64,000 bases of DNA from Pseudomonas japonica (GCF_013522925.1 NZ_JAAMQU010000007.1:186001-250000), one strand, 5' to 3'. Positions 1 through 8,820 are shown, numbered from the stretch's first letter. Notes: a model not told the origin generated them from the letters alone. Numbers and translations: made by a program.

Positions 1-16
1 TCCTTGTGAGGTTGGC

Positions 17-32
17 GCACCGCTTTCGTGCA
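17..32 (+). promoter_or_regulatory. NtrC-like enhancer site upstream of puuE
   Basis: The half-sites GCACC (17-21) and CGTGCA (27-32) are separated by five bases. The NtrC consensus is TGCACC-N5-GGTGCA, so this site has one mismatch in the core. It lies about 80 bp upstream of the sigma-54-like promoter at 98-113, a normal enhancer distance. Function is inferred from motif and position only. Confidence 0.45.
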
Positions 33-97
33 GCGGCTTCGCTGAATTCAGACGCCACGCATGGCAACGCCGAGGGTACTAAAAAAACTGACCACAT

Positions 98-113
98 GGG
101 CAAGTTTCTTGCA
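98..113 (+). promoter_or_regulatory. sigma-54-type promoter of the allantoin operon
   Basis: The 16 bases GGGCAAGTTTCTTGCA match the -24/-12 consensus TGGCACG-N4-TTGCW at the GG, the GC ten bases later, and most flanking positions. The predicted start is near 124, about 74 bases before puuE. A CTGACC hexamer lies at 88-93 and CTGACCG at 140-146 (about +17 to +23), a position repeated at the other purine promoters in this window. Confidence 0.5.
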
Positions 114-197
114 ACGGGAAAGCCGCCGAGGCAGGATACCTGACCGGAAAAACATCAGCACTTTACACCTACCGCGCCAGCCAGAAAGGAACCCGCC

Positions 198-1127
198 GTG
201 AGCGCCCACTACCCCCGAAACCTCGTTGGCTACGGCGAACATCCGCCACACCCGCAATGGCCTGGGCAGGCGCGTATTGCCTTGTCCTTCGTGCTCAACT
301 ATGAAGAAGGCGGGGAGCGCAACGTCCTCCACGGCGACAAGGAATCTGAAGCGTTCCTTTCGGAAATGGTCGCCGCGCAGCCGCTGCAAGGCGCACGCAA
401 CATGAGCATGGAATCGCTTTACGAATACGGCAGCCGCGCGGGGGTGTGGCGCATCCTGCGGCTGTTCGAGCAACAAGGCATCTCGCTTACCGTATTCGCC
501 GTGGCCATGGCCGCGCAGCGCCACCCTGACGTCATTCGGGCAATGGTCGCCGCAGGGCATGAGATCTGCAGCCACGGCTACCGCTGGATCGACTACCAGT
601 ACATGGACGAGGCCCAGGAGCGCGAGCACCTGCTCAAAGCCATCGAGATCCTCACCGACCTCACCGGCGAACGGCCGCTGGGCTGGTACACCGGGCGCAC
701 AGGGCCCAACACTCGCCGGTTGGTGATGGAGGAAGGTGGCTTTTTGTATGACTCGGACACCTACGATGACGACCTTCCCTACTGGGAGCCAACCTCTCCC
801 GCTGACAACCCGCACCTGGTGATCCCCTATACCCTGGACACCAACGACATGCGCTTCACCCAGGTACAGGGCTTCAATAATGGCGATCAGTTCTACCAGT
901 ATTTGAAGGATGCCTTCGACATGCTGTACGAGGAAGGCGCCGAGGCGCCCAAAATGCTCTCCATCGGGCTGCATTGCCGGCTGATCGGCAGGCCGGCGCG
1001 GCTAGCCGCCCTGCGCCGCTTCATCGAATACGCCAAAAGCCACGAACAGGTATGGTTCGCCCGGCGCGTAGACATCGCCCGCCATTGGCACGCCACGCAC
1101 CCTTTTCAGCCGCAGGTGGCCCCATGA
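198..1127 (+). CDS. puuE: Allantoinase, PuuE type
   Basis: This 309-residue protein belongs to the polysaccharide-deacetylase-fold allantoinases of pseudomonads, which hydrolyse allantoin to allantoate without belonging to the amidohydrolase superfamily. The N-terminal GYG..PPHPQWPGQARIA and FVLNYEEGGE stretches and the later SHGYRWIDYQ and GWYTGRTGPNTRR blocks are typical. The GTG start at 198 is supported by AAGGA seven bases upstream; length agrees with the family (about 308). The stop overlaps the uraD start (ATGA), so the two are translationally coupled in a puuE-uraD-alc-allA operon. Uricase and the earlier steps are not in the window and may lie to the left. Confidence 0.93.
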   Translation: MSAHYPRNLVGYGEHPPHPQWPGQARIALSFVLNYEEGGERNVLHGDKESEAFLSEMVAAQPLQGARNMSMESLYEYGSRAGVWRILRLFEQQGISLTVFAVAMAAQRHPDVIRAMVAAGHEICSHGYRWIDYQYMDEAQEREHLLKAIEILTDLTGERPLGWYTGRTGPNTRRLVMEEGGFLYDSDTYDDDLPYWEPTSPADNPHLVIPYTLDTNDMRFTQVQGFNNGDQFYQYLKDAFDMLYEEGAEAPKMLSIGLHCRLIGRPARLAALRRFIEYAKSHEQVWFARRVDIARHWHATHPFQPQVAP

Positions 1128-1639
1128 CTGCATTTACTACCCTCCCCGGCCAGGATCTGGACCGAAACGCCTTCATCGCGGCGTTCGGCGACCTCTATGA
1201 GCATTCCCCATGGGTTGCCGCGGATACCTGGGACCGCCTGCAGGGCCAAGGGTTGAACAGCATCGAAGCCGTGCATGCGGCAATGAGCGAAACGCTGCTG
1301 GCCGCCGACACCGCTCGCCAGCTGGCCTTGATCAACGCCCACCCGGACCTCGCCGGCAAAGCCGCGGTGGCCGGCGAGCTTACCGCCGCCAGCACCAGTG
1401 AACAGGCCGGCGCGGGCATTCATTTGTGCACGCCGGCAGAGTTTGCCCGCTTCACGGAACTCAACGATGCCTACAAGGCGCGCTTTGACTTCCCCTTCAT
1501 CATGGCGGTGAAGGGCAGCGACCGGCATCAGATTCTTGCCGCCTTCGAAGCACGCATTCATCACACCCGCGAAGTAGAGTTCGGCTGCGCCCTGGCCGAA
1601 ATCAACAAGATCGCCCTGTTCCGCCTTCACGCCCTTTAA
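1124..1639 (+). CDS. uraD: OHCU decarboxylase
   Basis: The product decarboxylates 2-oxo-4-hydroxy-4-carboxy-5-ureidoimidazoline to S-allantoin, the step before PuuE. It is 171 residues if it starts at 1124 ([12 protein letters not shown]), the usual family length. Recognisable blocks are the N-terminal [12 protein letters not shown], then HPDLAGKAA (about residues 67-75) and [14 protein letters not shown] (about 108-121), which carry the residues of the OHCU active site. A longer open frame begins at 974 but overlaps puuE and has no family support. The start shares ATGA with the puuE stop. Confidence 0.93.
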   Translation: MTAFTTLPGQDLDRNAFIAAFGDLYEHSPWVAADTWDRLQGQGLNSIEAVHAAMSETLLAADTARQLALINAHPDLAGKAAVAGELTAASTSEQAGAGIHLCTPAEFARFTELNDAYKARFDFPFIMAVKGSDRHQILAAFEARIHHTREVEFGCALAEINKIALFRLHAL

Positions 1640-1658
1640 CTGCTCAAGGCCCGACCGC

Positions 1659-2651
1659 ATGAAAGCCTACGCCGCACCCTTCGAAAAATACCTGAACCTG
1701 GCCGACGCCCGTCTCGGCACCCGTGCGCTTTCGGTAAGCGACGACTGGTTTGCCGACGTGAACCGCTTGTTCCAGCCGCACCCGGCGGTGTGGAAAGAAG
1801 GCGTGTTCGATGACAACGGCAAATGGATGGACGGCTGGGAATCGCGACGCAAACGCTTCGAAGGGTACGACCATGCGGTGATCCGCCTTGGCGTGCCGGG
1901 CACGCTCAAGGGCGTGGATATCGATACCTCCTGGTTCACCGGCAACTTCCCGCCCTCGGCTTCGCTGGAGGCCTGCTACCTGGCCAGCGGCGACCCGGAT
2001 GAGCACACCGCCTGGGTAGAAGTACTGCCAGCGGTAGAACTGCAGGGCAACAGCCACCACTATCACGCCATCAGCCATGACCAACCGGTAAGCCACCTGC
2101 GCTTCAACATCTACCCGGACGGTGGCGTGGCACGGCTGCGCGTGCACGGCATACCGGCCGTGGATTGGTCAGGCGCCGGCGACGAGCCACTGGACCTGGC
2201 CGCGGCACTGAACGGCGGCCGCGCATTGGCGTGTTCCGACCAGCATTACGGCCACATGAGCAACCTGCTCAACCCCGGCCGCGGCGTGAACATGGGCGAT
2301 GGCTGGGAAACCGCGCGGCGCCGTACGCCGGGCAACGATTGGGTGATCATCGCCCTGGGCCACCCCGGCACGGTGGAACAGATCGTGGTCGACACCCTGC
2401 ACTTCAAGGGCAATTATCCGGACAGTTGCTCGATCCAGGCTGCTTTCGTGAAAGGTGGCACCGACAGCCAGATCGAAACCCAGAGCCTGTTCTGGCGCGA
2501 GCTGCTGCCCAGCCAGAAGCTGCAGATGCACCAGGAGCACCACTTCGCCGAGCAGATCCGCGACCTGGGCCCGATCACCCATTTGCGCCTGAACGTGTTC
2601 CCTGATGGCGGCGTAAGCCGGCTGCGGGTGATCGGCCGCCCTGCGCGCTGA
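1659..2651 (+). CDS. alc: Allantoicase
   Basis: This 330-residue protein is an allantoicase, which hydrolyses allantoate to ureidoglycolate and urea. It shows the internal duplication of the family: two jelly-roll halves, with [16 protein letters not shown] in the first and [20 protein letters not shown] in the second, each ending in a HLR(F/L)N.(Y/F)PDGG.(A/S)RLRV motif. It follows uraD after 19 bases and precedes allA by 30, so it is the third gene of the operon. The urea it releases would be an additional nitrogen source; no urease is visible here. Confidence 0.95.
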   Translation: MKAYAAPFEKYLNLADARLGTRALSVSDDWFADVNRLFQPHPAVWKEGVFDDNGKWMDGWESRRKRFEGYDHAVIRLGVPGTLKGVDIDTSWFTGNFPPSASLEACYLASGDPDEHTAWVEVLPAVELQGNSHHYHAISHDQPVSHLRFNIYPDGGVARLRVHGIPAVDWSGAGDEPLDLAAALNGGRALACSDQHYGHMSNLLNPGRGVNMGDGWETARRRTPGNDWVIIALGHPGTVEQIVVDTLHFKGNYPDSCSIQAAFVKGGTDSQIETQSLFWRELLPSQKLQMHQEHHFAEQIRDLGPITHLRLNVFPDGGVSRLRVIGRPAR

Positions 2652-2681
2652 GCCGCGCTTTTCTATCCGGAGACCTTCTGC

Positions 2682-3194
2682 ATGCGCCAGCTGACCATCG
2701 AGCCCCTGAGCCGCGAAGCCTTCGCGCCATTTGGTGACGTGATTGCCACCGAAGGGCGCGATCACTTTTTGATCAACAACGGTTCCACCAAGCGCTACCA
2801 CCGGCTGGCCGATGTGCAGCTGAGCGGCCCTGAAGACACCGGGATCATCAGCATCTTCCGGGCGCAGGCCTTGAGCATGCCGATGCCTGTCACCATGTTG
2901 GAACGCCACCCCCACGGCAGCCAGGCGTTCGTGCCGCTGCTCGGCCACCCGTTCCTGATCGTGGTGGCACCGCCTGCGCAACAACCTGAACCTGCGGCCA
3001 TTCGCGCGTTTCTCAGCGATGGCCGCCAAGGCGTGAATTACCACCGGGGGGTGTGGCACCACCCGGTGCTGGCGCTGCATCCGCTCGACGATTTCCTGGT
3101 GGTGGACCGCAGCGGCCCAGGCAATAACTGCGACGAGCATTTCTTCCCCCTGGCCGAGCAGTGGCTGCTGGATCCTTCGCACATCAATGCCTGA
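2682..3194 (+). CDS. allA: Ureidoglycolate lyase
   Basis: The product splits ureidoglycolate into glyoxylate and urea, completing the allantoin route encoded by the preceding genes. It has 170 residues, normal for AllA. Family blocks visible are the N-terminal IEPLSREAFAPFGDVI, LERHPHGSQAFVPL (about residues 67-80), NYHRGVWHHPVLAL and VVDRSGPGNNCDEHFF near the C-terminus. The start is preceded by GGAGA. A hairpin (3199-3206 with 3221-3228) follows the stop but lacks a T-run, so termination here is uncertain. Confidence 0.94.
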   Translation: MRQLTIEPLSREAFAPFGDVIATEGRDHFLINNGSTKRYHRLADVQLSGPEDTGIISIFRAQALSMPMPVTMLERHPHGSQAFVPLLGHPFLIVVAPPAQQPEPAAIRAFLSDGRQGVNYHRGVWHHPVLALHPLDDFLVVDRSGPGNNCDEHFFPLAEQWLLDPSHINA

Positions 3195-3583
3195 CTCGGG
3201 CCTGAGGCGCATCCAGGTTGCTCAGGCCTGGATCGCCACGGGCGCGAAAGCGAACCAAGGCGCACCTGATCAGGCCACTTGGCCGTTGATACTGCTGTGA
3301 CATACGCCCCGTCATAGGGCGATTGCCTTTCAGAATGCTCCTAATTATGCTGCGCGCCCTTTGCCGATGGCCTACCCACTTCTCTTTTTACGCCTGCGCT
3401 TGTTGAAGCGTATCGCGTACTGGTGCCTTTCCTGACCTGTCGGACAGGCATTCAGGGCTCCAGCCAGAAGCTGGCGCAGCAATTGCTAAAGGGTTCTGGC
3501 GGCCAGCGAACCTGACCGATCGGACAGCACATTTATCCAGGCGGCGCCAATGCAGCGCCGCTGTAATCACCAGGGAGCTTTCA
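3195..3583 (+). promoter_or_regulatory. Regulatory region between allA and tsx1 with two CTGACC elements
   Basis: No gene is supported here. The region holds the sigma-54-type promoter at 3472-3487 and two related elements of the form CTGACC-N2-TCGGACAG at 3432-3447 and 3512-3527, which flank it. The upstream one contains the perfect inverted repeat CCTGTC-G-GACAGG (3437-3449). The downstream one is a 16-base palindrome with one mismatched pair. An NtrC-like site with one good half is at 3261-3277 and a TGGTGC half-site at 3421-3426. I read the paired elements as operators for a purine-responsive regulator; the identity of that protein is unknown. Confidence 0.45.
3472..3487 (+). promoter_or_regulatory. 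sigma-54-type promoter of tsx1
   Basis: TGGCGCAGCAATTGCT matches TGGCACG-N4-TTGCW at 10 of the 12 specified bases, with exact GG-N10-GC spacing. The predicted start is about 3498, leaving an 86-base leader to the ATG at 3584. The CTGACCG element at 3512-3518 would fall at +15 to +21. Confidence 0.55.
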
Positions 3584-4372
3584 ATGAACCGTACCCTTTC
3601 CAGCCTTCTGGTCGCCGGCAGTGTGCTGGCGGCAGGCAATGCCCAGGCGGCGGGCGATTGGCTGCAATGGCAAAGCAACAGCCTGACCTACCTGAACGGG
3701 CGGGACTTTACGGTAGACCCGGAAATACAACAGACCTTCACCTTCGAGCACGCGGATTCGTGGAAGTACGGGGACAACTTCCTGTTCGTGGACAAGATCT
3801 TCTTCAACGGCAAGGCTTCCTCCAGTTCGGGTAACAGCACCCTGTACGGTGAGTTCAGCCCGCGTATTTCCGCTGGCAAGATCCTCGACCGCCCGATCAA
3901 GTTCGGCCCGGTGAAAGACGTGTTGCTGGCGCTGACCTATGAGTTTGGCGAGGGCGACAACGAGTCTTACCTGTTCGGCCCGGGCTTCGACCTGGACGTG
4001 CCAGGCTTCGACTACTTCCAGCTGAACTTCTACAAGCGCATAACCGACGGCCCACGCGCCGGCGACAACGTCTGGCAGATTACCCCGGTATGGTCCTACA
4101 CCATTCCGGTGGGCAAGTCCGACGTGCTGATCGACGGCTTCATGGACTGGGTAGTGGGCAACGACAGCAACAACCGTGGCGACTACCACGCCAACCTGCA
4201 CTTCAACCCGCAGATCAAGTACGACCTGGGCAAGGCGTTGAACATGGCCGACCGCCAGTTGTACGTGGGCATCGAATACGACTACTGGAAAGACAAGTAC
4301 GGGATCAAGGATACCCCGTACTTCGACACCGACCAGAACACCGCCAGCCTGCTGGTTAAAGTGTTCTTCTAA
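3584..4372 (+). CDS. Tsx/OmpK-family outer membrane channel (tsx1)
   Basis: The product is a 262-residue outer membrane beta-barrel of the Tsx/OmpK nucleoside-channel family. A signal peptide of about 22 residues ends in NAQAA, and the C-terminal residue is phenylalanine, as expected for a BAM substrate. The mature part has alternating strands (WLQWQSNSLTYLNG, YGEFSPRIS, LYVGIEYDYWKDKYGI). It is a paralogue of the channel at 14733-15560, sharing the TFEHA, YGEFSPR, YDLGKAL and DQNTASLLVK blocks. Position next to the allantoin operon and its sigma-54 promoter suggest uptake of nucleosides, purines or ureides; the substrate is inferred. Confidence 0.82.
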   Translation: MNRTLSSLLVAGSVLAAGNAQAAGDWLQWQSNSLTYLNGRDFTVDPEIQQTFTFEHADSWKYGDNFLFVDKIFFNGKASSSSGNSTLYGEFSPRISAGKILDRPIKFGPVKDVLLALTYEFGEGDNESYLFGPGFDLDVPGFDYFQLNFYKRITDGPRAGDNVWQITPVWSYTIPVGKSDVLIDGFMDWVVGNDSNNRGDYHANLHFNPQIKYDLGKALNMADRQLYVGIEYDYWKDKYGIKDTPYFDTDQNTASLLVKVFF

Positions 4373-4405
4373 GCGGCAGTGCGAGCCATCCGGTGATAGC
4401 GCTCG

Positions 4406-4435
4406 CCTACAGGGCCCAATGCGGGCCCTGGTAGG
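4406..4435 (+). terminator. Hairpin after tsx1
   Basis: CCTAC plus AGGGCCC (4406-4417) pairs with GGGCCCT and GTAGG (4423-4435), with a five-base loop and one bulged G at 4430. The stem is strong but no T-run follows, so it may be a weak terminator or part of the REP-like block that follows. Confidence 0.5.
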
Positions 4436-4439
4436 AGGC

Positions 4440-4615
4440 CTCCAACCCTGTGGGAAGCAACTGTCTTCAGCGGTTTTCTTAAGCCCTTATTCGCGAGCTC
4501 CGCCTATGGCTCCGCCCGTCTCCTACAGGATTCAGTTCAGTCTGTGGGAAGCGGGCGCCAGCTCCCACTCAGCTGGGAATCCGGCTCGCGAAGCTTCCTA
4601 TAGGCCGGGCTTGGC
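4440..4615. repeat. Degenerate REP-like hairpin cluster
   Basis: The segment contains several imperfect palindromes with the vocabulary of Pseudomonas REP elements: CTGTGGGAAGC (twice), CTCCTACAGG, TTCGCGAGC and GGCTCGCGAAGC. One clear hairpin pairs GTGGGA (4544-4549) with TCCCAC (4563-4568). They sit in the space between tsx1 and the phosphopantetheinyl transferase gene. The copies are degenerate, and I could not define exact unit ends. Confidence 0.4.
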
Positions 4616-4630
4616 GGCACAATACCCGCC

Positions 4631-5377
4631 ATGACCGATATGCCTTTCCACCCCGCCTGCTGCACCCCACTGGCCTACCACTTCCCGCTCCCCTCGCCGG
4701 TAGCGGGCAGTGCATTCGCCAGTTGTGGCTTCGAGCCGTCCCGGCTGTTGATCGACGACTTCCAGCGCAGCGGCATACTCAAGCCCGCCAGCATCGAGCG
4801 TTCGGTGGCCAAGCGTCAGGCCGAGTTTCTGGCCGGCCGCTTGTGCGCGCGCGCCGCGTTGGCTCAGCTTGGGTTACCCGAGGTGGATATTCCCATTGGC
4901 GAGGATCGCGCCCCGGTATGGCCCCAGGGCGTTACCGGTGCGATCACCCATGGCCAGGGCTGGGCCGCAGCCATCGTCGCGCCTGCAGGCTGCCAGCGCG
5001 GGCTGGGGTTGGATGCGGAAGCACTGCTCGAACCCGGGCGCGCCCAACGCCTGGCTGGGGAAATACTCACCCCCGCCGAGCTGGAGCGCTTGCCCACGGA
5101 CCCGGCACAGGCCGCACTGGCGATCACACTCACGTTTTCGCTAAAGGAAAGCCTGTTCAAGGCCCTTTACCCCCTCGTGCGCCAGCGTTTTTACTTCGAA
5201 GCGGCAGAGGTGCTGGCCTGGTCCGAGCAAGGCCAGGCGCGGGTACGGCTGCTCACCGACCTGGGCGCCGGTTGGACGTACGGCACGGAACTGCCAGGGC
5301 AGTTTTGCGTCCAGGGCAGCCGACTGCTGAGCCTGGTTTGTATCCCTGCCCTAGATGACGAGCGGCGATTTGGCTGA
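4631..5377 (+). CDS. 4'-phosphopantetheinyl transferase, EntD/PcpS type
   Basis: The product (248 residues) transfers phosphopantetheine from CoA to a serine of acyl or peptidyl carrier proteins. The diagnostic motifs are in order: RQAEFLAGR (62-70), RAPVWP (93-98), GAITH (103-107), GLDAE (126-130, with the Mg-binding acidic pair) and FSLKESLFKALY (169-180, catalytic K/E). Pseudomonads commonly have a single enzyme of this kind (PcpS) serving both fatty-acid synthesis and siderophore synthesis. It stands alone between REP-like repeats and the nrdA regulatory region, so the carrier protein partner cannot be read from context. Confidence 0.9.
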   Translation: MTDMPFHPACCTPLAYHFPLPSPVAGSAFASCGFEPSRLLIDDFQRSGILKPASIERSVAKRQAEFLAGRLCARAALAQLGLPEVDIPIGEDRAPVWPQGVTGAITHGQGWAAAIVAPAGCQRGLGLDAEALLEPGRAQRLAGEILTPAELERLPTDPAQAALAITLTFSLKESLFKALYPLVRQRFYFEAAEVLAWSEQGQARVRLLTDLGAGWTYGTELPGQFCVQGSRLLSLVCIPALDDERRFG

Positions 5378-5449
5378 GGTATTCCTACAACCCGCAGCCG
5401 GCGCGGCCCGCAGCCGGGCGCACAATTTCTCCCACATTTTGCCCACACC

Positions 5450-5458
5450 TTATCCACA
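5450..5458 (+). promoter_or_regulatory. DnaA box upstream of nrdA
   Basis: TTATCCACA is an exact match to the DnaA box consensus. DnaA boxes occur upstream of nrdAB in Escherichia coli, linking dNTP supply to replication initiation. A single box here fits that role better than an origin. Confidence 0.5.
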
Positions 5459-5517
5459 TTTCTTCATGTTGCAATGACCGGCCAACCGCATTATCGTGTA
5501 GCCCGTTGGCGCTAAAC

Positions 5518-5533
5518 CCACTACATGTAGTGG
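5518..5533. promoter_or_regulatory. NrdR-box-like palindrome
   Basis: A perfect 16-base palindrome (arms CCACTACA/TGTAGTGG) matches the NrdR consensus ACACWATATMTWGTGT at 12 of 16 positions, including the CAC..A and T..GTG core. NrdR boxes usually come in pairs about three helical turns apart. Here only a left half, ACACAAT at 5551-5557 (33 bases further on), is recognisable as a possible second site. Confidence 0.55.
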
Positions 5534-5820
5534 TTCGCCGCTTCGCTTGAACACAATTCTCAAAGAAATTTCAAGCCCTTTTCGCGGTCATGCCCTGGTC
5601 GTCGAAGACGGGCTGCCAGGCGCCCCCGCGCGCGCTGGCTACCAACCCGTTATGCCACGGAGGCGCCCTGTCGCACCTCCTTAATTTTTGAAGTCGCTGT
5701 ATACCGGCCAAGCCGGCTGATGGCCTTTACGGCCAGGTCGCTTTCGTCGGTTGTCGTGCTTCGCATGGAACGGCAGCCACCCTGCCGCGCCTAAATTCAC
5801 ATCAAGATCGTGGAGAACCT

Positions 5821-8718
5821 ATGCACACCGACACCACTCGCGAGAACCCGCAAGGCCAGGCGCCTCAGGGCGTGGGCTCCACTCAGGAGCTTAGCGCCAC
5901 CGCGCCCGGCCAACTGCGCGTGATCAAGCGTAACGGTACGGTCGTCCCTTACACCGACGACAAGATCACCGTGGCCATCACCAAGGCGTTCCTCGCAGTG
6001 GAAGGCGGAAACGCCGCGGCTTCCTCGCGCATTCATGACACCGTGGCACGGCTGACCGAGCAGGTCACCGCGACCTTCCGCCGTCGCATGCCGTCGGGCG
6101 GCACCATTCACATCGAAGAAATCCAGGACCAGGTAGAACTGGCCCTGATGCGCGCCGGTGAGCAGAAAGTCGCCCGCGACTACGTGATCTACCGCGACCA
6201 GCGCGCCAAGGAGCGTGCCAGCCGCAGCAACGCCGGCCAGCCCGCGCAGCCGCACCCAAGCATTCGCGTTACCCGCGCCGACGGCAATCTCGAGCCGCTG
6301 GACATGGGCCGCCTGAACACCATCATCACCGAGGCCTGCGAAGGCCTGGCGGAAGTGGACGGCGAGCTGATCCAGCGCGAAACCCTGAAAAACCTCTACG
6401 ACGGCGTAGCCCTCAGTGACGTCAACACCGCCCTGGTAATGACCGCCCGTACCTTGGTTGAGCGTGAGCCGAACTACTCCTTCGTCACCGCCCGCCTGCT
6501 GATGGACACCCTGCGCGCCGAAGGCCTGAATTTCCTGGGCGTTGCCGAAAGCGCCACTCACCACGAGATGGTCGACCTGTACGCCAAGGCGCTGCCAGCC
6601 TATGTGGCCAAGGGTGTGGAATACGAGTTGCTGAACCCTGAGCTGGCCAACTATGACCTGGCCAAGCTGGGCGCGGCCATCGATCACGAGCGCGATCAGC
6701 AGTTCACCTACCTGGGCCTGCAAACCCTGTACGACCGTTACTTCATCCATAAGGATGGCGTGCGCTTCGAACTGCCCCAGGTATTCTTCATGCGCGTGGC
6801 CATGGGCCTGGCCATCGAAGAGAAGAACCGCGACGAGCGTGCCATCGAGTTCTACCGCCTGCTGTCGTCGTTCGACTACATGGCCTCCACGCCTACGCTG
6901 TTCAACGCCGGCACCCTGCGCCCGCAGCTGTCGTCGTGCTACCTCACCACCGTGCCGGACGACCTCTCCGGCATCTACGGCGCCATCCACGATAACGCCA
7001 TGCTGTCCAAGTTCGCTGGCGGCCTGGGTAACGACTGGACGCCGGTCCGTGCACTGGGCTCGTACATCAAGGGCACCAACGGCAAGTCCCAGGGCGTTGT
7101 GCCGTTCCTCAAGGTAGTGAACGACACCGCCGTGGCAGTGAACCAGGGCGGCAAGCGCAAGGGCGCGGTGTGCGCGTACCTGGAAACCTGGCACCTGGAC
7201 ATCGAGGAATTCCTCGAGCTGCGCAAGAACACCGGTGACGACCGTCGCCGCACCCACGACATGAACACCGCGAACTGGATTCCCGACCTGTTCATGAAGC
7301 GTGTGTTCGAAGACGGCAAGTGGACCCTCTTCTCCCCTTCGGAAACCCCGGACCTGCACGACCTGACCGGCAAGGCCTTCGAAGAGCGCTACGAGTACTA
7401 CGAAGCCCTGATCGAATACGGCAAGATCAAGGTCTACAAAACCCTGCAAGCCAAGGACCTGTGGCGCAAGATGCTCTCGATGCTGTTCGAGACCGGCCAC
7501 CCATGGTTGACCTTCAAGGACCCGTGCAACCTGCGCAGCCCGCAGCAGCACGTGGGCGTGGTCCACAGCTCCAACCTGTGCACCGAGATCACCTTGAACA
7601 CCAACAAGGACGAGATCGCGGTCTGCAACCTGGGCTCGATCAACCTGCCGAACCACATCGTCGACGGCAAGCTGGACACCGCCAAGCTCGAGCGCACCAT
7701 CAAGACCGCCGTGCGCATGCTCGATAACGTGATCGACATCAACTACTACTCGGTGCCGCAGGCGCGCAACTCCAACCTGCGCCATCGCCCTGTTGGCCTG
7801 GGCATCATGGGCTTCCAGGACGCACTCTACCTGCAACACATCCCGTACGGTTCCGAAGCGGCCATCACCTTCGCCGACCGTTCGATGGAAGCGGTGAGCT
7901 ACTACGCGATCCAGGCCTCCTGTGACCTGGCCGACGAACGTGGTGCCTACGAGACGTTCCAGGGTTCGCTGTGGTCCAAGGGCGTATTGCCACTGGACTC
8001 GCTGGAAACCCTGATCGAGCAGCGCGGCGCCAAGTACATCGAAGTCGACCGCAGCGAAACCCTGGATTGGGCACCGGTGCGCGAGCGTGTGCAGAAAGGC
8101 GTGCGCAACTCGAACATCATGGCCATCGCACCGACCGCAACCATCGCCAACATCACCGGCGTGTCGCAGTCGATCGAGCCGACCTACCAGAACCTCTACG
8201 TGAAATCGAACCTGTCGGGCGAGTTCACCGTGATCAACCCCTACCTGGTACGCGACCTCAAGGCGCGCGGCCTGTGGGACTCGGTCATGATCAACGATCT
8301 CAAGTACTACGACGGTTCGGTGCAGCAGATCGAGCGTATCCCACAAGAGCTGAAAGACCTGTACGCCACCGCGTTCGAAGTGGACACCAAGTGGATCGTG
8401 GAAGCGGCCAGCCGTCGCCAGAAGTGGATCGACCAGGCCCAGTCGCTGAACCTGTACATCGCCGGCGCCTCGGGCAAGAAGCTGGACGTGACCTACCGCA
8501 TGGCGTGGTTCCGTGGCCTGAAAACCACCTACTACCTCCGTGCCCTGGCAGCCACCAGCACCGAGAAATCCACCATCAGCACCGGCAAGCTGAACGCGGT
8601 CTCCAGCGGCAACGACGGCGCGCTGCACGCAGCCCCCGAGGTTGCAGCACCCGCCGGCCCCGCCCCGGTGCCGAAGGCCTGCGCCATCGACGAGCCGGAT
8701 TGCGAGGCGTGTCAGTAA
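5821..8718 (+). CDS. nrdA: Ribonucleoside-diphosphate reductase class Ia, alpha subunit
   Basis: The 965-residue protein reduces ribonucleoside diphosphates to deoxyribonucleotides with the radical-generating NrdB subunit. The N-terminus carries two tandem ATP-cone domains (about 35-130, starting IKRNGTVVPYTDDKI, and about 145-235, starting RVTRADGNLEPL), as described for Pseudomonas aeruginosa NrdA. The catalytic core shows SSCYLTTVPDD, NLCTEITLNT and AVCNLGSINL, which hold the active-site cysteines and glutamate, and the C-terminus ends with a redox pair in DCEACQ. The start is preceded by GGAGA. nrdB lies 1.26 kb downstream, separated by a Fic module and its own leader. Confidence 0.97.
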   Translation: MHTDTTRENPQGQAPQGVGSTQELSATAPGQLRVIKRNGTVVPYTDDKITVAITKAFLAVEGGNAAASSRIHDTVARLTEQVTATFRRRMPSGGTIHIEEIQDQVELALMRAGEQKVARDYVIYRDQRAKERASRSNAGQPAQPHPSIRVTRADGNLEPLDMGRLNTIITEACEGLAEVDGELIQRETLKNLYDGVALSDVNTALVMTARTLVEREPNYSFVTARLLMDTLRAEGLNFLGVAESATHHEMVDLYAKALPAYVAKGVEYELLNPELANYDLAKLGAAIDHERDQQFTYLGLQTLYDRYFIHKDGVRFELPQVFFMRVAMGLAIEEKNRDERAIEFYRLLSSFDYMASTPTLFNAGTLRPQLSSCYLTTVPDDLSGIYGAIHDNAMLSKFAGGLGNDWTPVRALGSYIKGTNGKSQGVVPFLKVVNDTAVAVNQGGKRKGAVCAYLETWHLDIEEFLELRKNTGDDRRRTHDMNTANWIPDLFMKRVFEDGKWTLFSPSETPDLHDLTGKAFEERYEYYEALIEYGKIKVYKTLQAKDLWRKMLSMLFETGHPWLTFKDPCNLRSPQQHVGVVHSSNLCTEITLNTNKDEIAVCNLGSINLPNHIVDGKLDTAKLERTIKTAVRMLDNVIDINYYSVPQARNSNLRHRPVGLGIMGFQDALYLQHIPYGSEAAITFADRSMEAVSYYAIQASCDLADERGAYETFQGSLWSKGVLPLDSLETLIEQRGAKYIEVDRSETLDWAPVRERVQKGVRNSNIMAIAPTATIANITGVSQSIEPTYQNLYVKSNLSGEFTVINPYLVRDLKARGLWDSVMINDLKYYDGSVQQIERIPQELKDLYATAFEVDTKWIVEAASRRQKWIDQAQSLNLYIAGASGKKLDVTYRMAWFRGLKTTYYLRALAATSTEKSTISTGKLNAVSSGNDGALHAAPEVAAPAGPAPVPKACAIDEPDCEACQ

Positions 8719-8734
8719 GCGTGGTTGAATGACT

Positions 8735-8760
8735 GCAGGGCGCCTCCGGGCGCCCTGTTC
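8735..8760 (+). terminator. Hairpin terminator after nrdA
   Basis: CAGGGCGCC (8736-8744) pairs with GGCGCCCTG (8749-8757) around a very short loop, followed by TTCGTT. This would separate nrdA transcription from the Fic module. The T-run is poor. Confidence 0.55.
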
Positions 8761-8780
8761 GTTCATGGCCATGCCAACTG

Positions 8781-8799
8781 CCCTGTCATATAATCAGGG
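8781..8799 (+). promoter_or_regulatory. Promoter with flanking inverted repeat for the Fic module
   Basis: A perfect -10 hexamer TATAAT (8789-8794) sits inside the inverted repeat CCCTG (8781-8785) / CAGGG (8795-8799). No good -35 is visible. The arrangement would suit autoregulation by the antitoxin or the complex, as in many toxin-antitoxin operons; this is inference. Confidence 0.45.
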
Positions 8800-8820
8800 T
8801 GTAACTCTGGAGATCAGGTC

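Larger units (their letters stand above)
5378..5820 (+). promoter_or_regulatory. nrdA regulatory region and long 5' leader
   Basis: This 443-base gap carries no supported gene. It contains a perfect DnaA box (5450-5458) and a 16-base perfect palindrome, CCACTACATGTAGTGG (5518-5533), that fits the NrdR box. From 5534 to the nrdA start there are about 290 further bases with small hairpins, for example TGGCC-N5-GGCCA around 5717-5731. I did not recognise a known riboswitch in it. If transcription starts near the NrdR box, the leader is unusually long. Confidence 0.5.

Noticed and set aside
48..974. 308-codon open frame antisense to puuE
   Set aside because: The plus strand encodes a full allantoinase coupled to uraD; the antisense frame has no recognisable feature.
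3199..3228. Terminator after allA
   Set aside because: The eight-base stem (3199-3206/3221-3228) has a 14-base loop and no T-run, so I do not list it as a terminator.
5450..5458. Replication origin
   Set aside because: A single DnaA box without a box cluster, AT-rich unwinding element or dnaA/dnaN/gidA neighbours does not support an origin.
5797..8772. 991-codon open frame antisense to nrdA
   Set aside because: It mirrors nrdA, a certain gene, and its translation is rich in V, G, H, Q and D without any domain; this is the usual GC-skew shadow in high-GC genomes.
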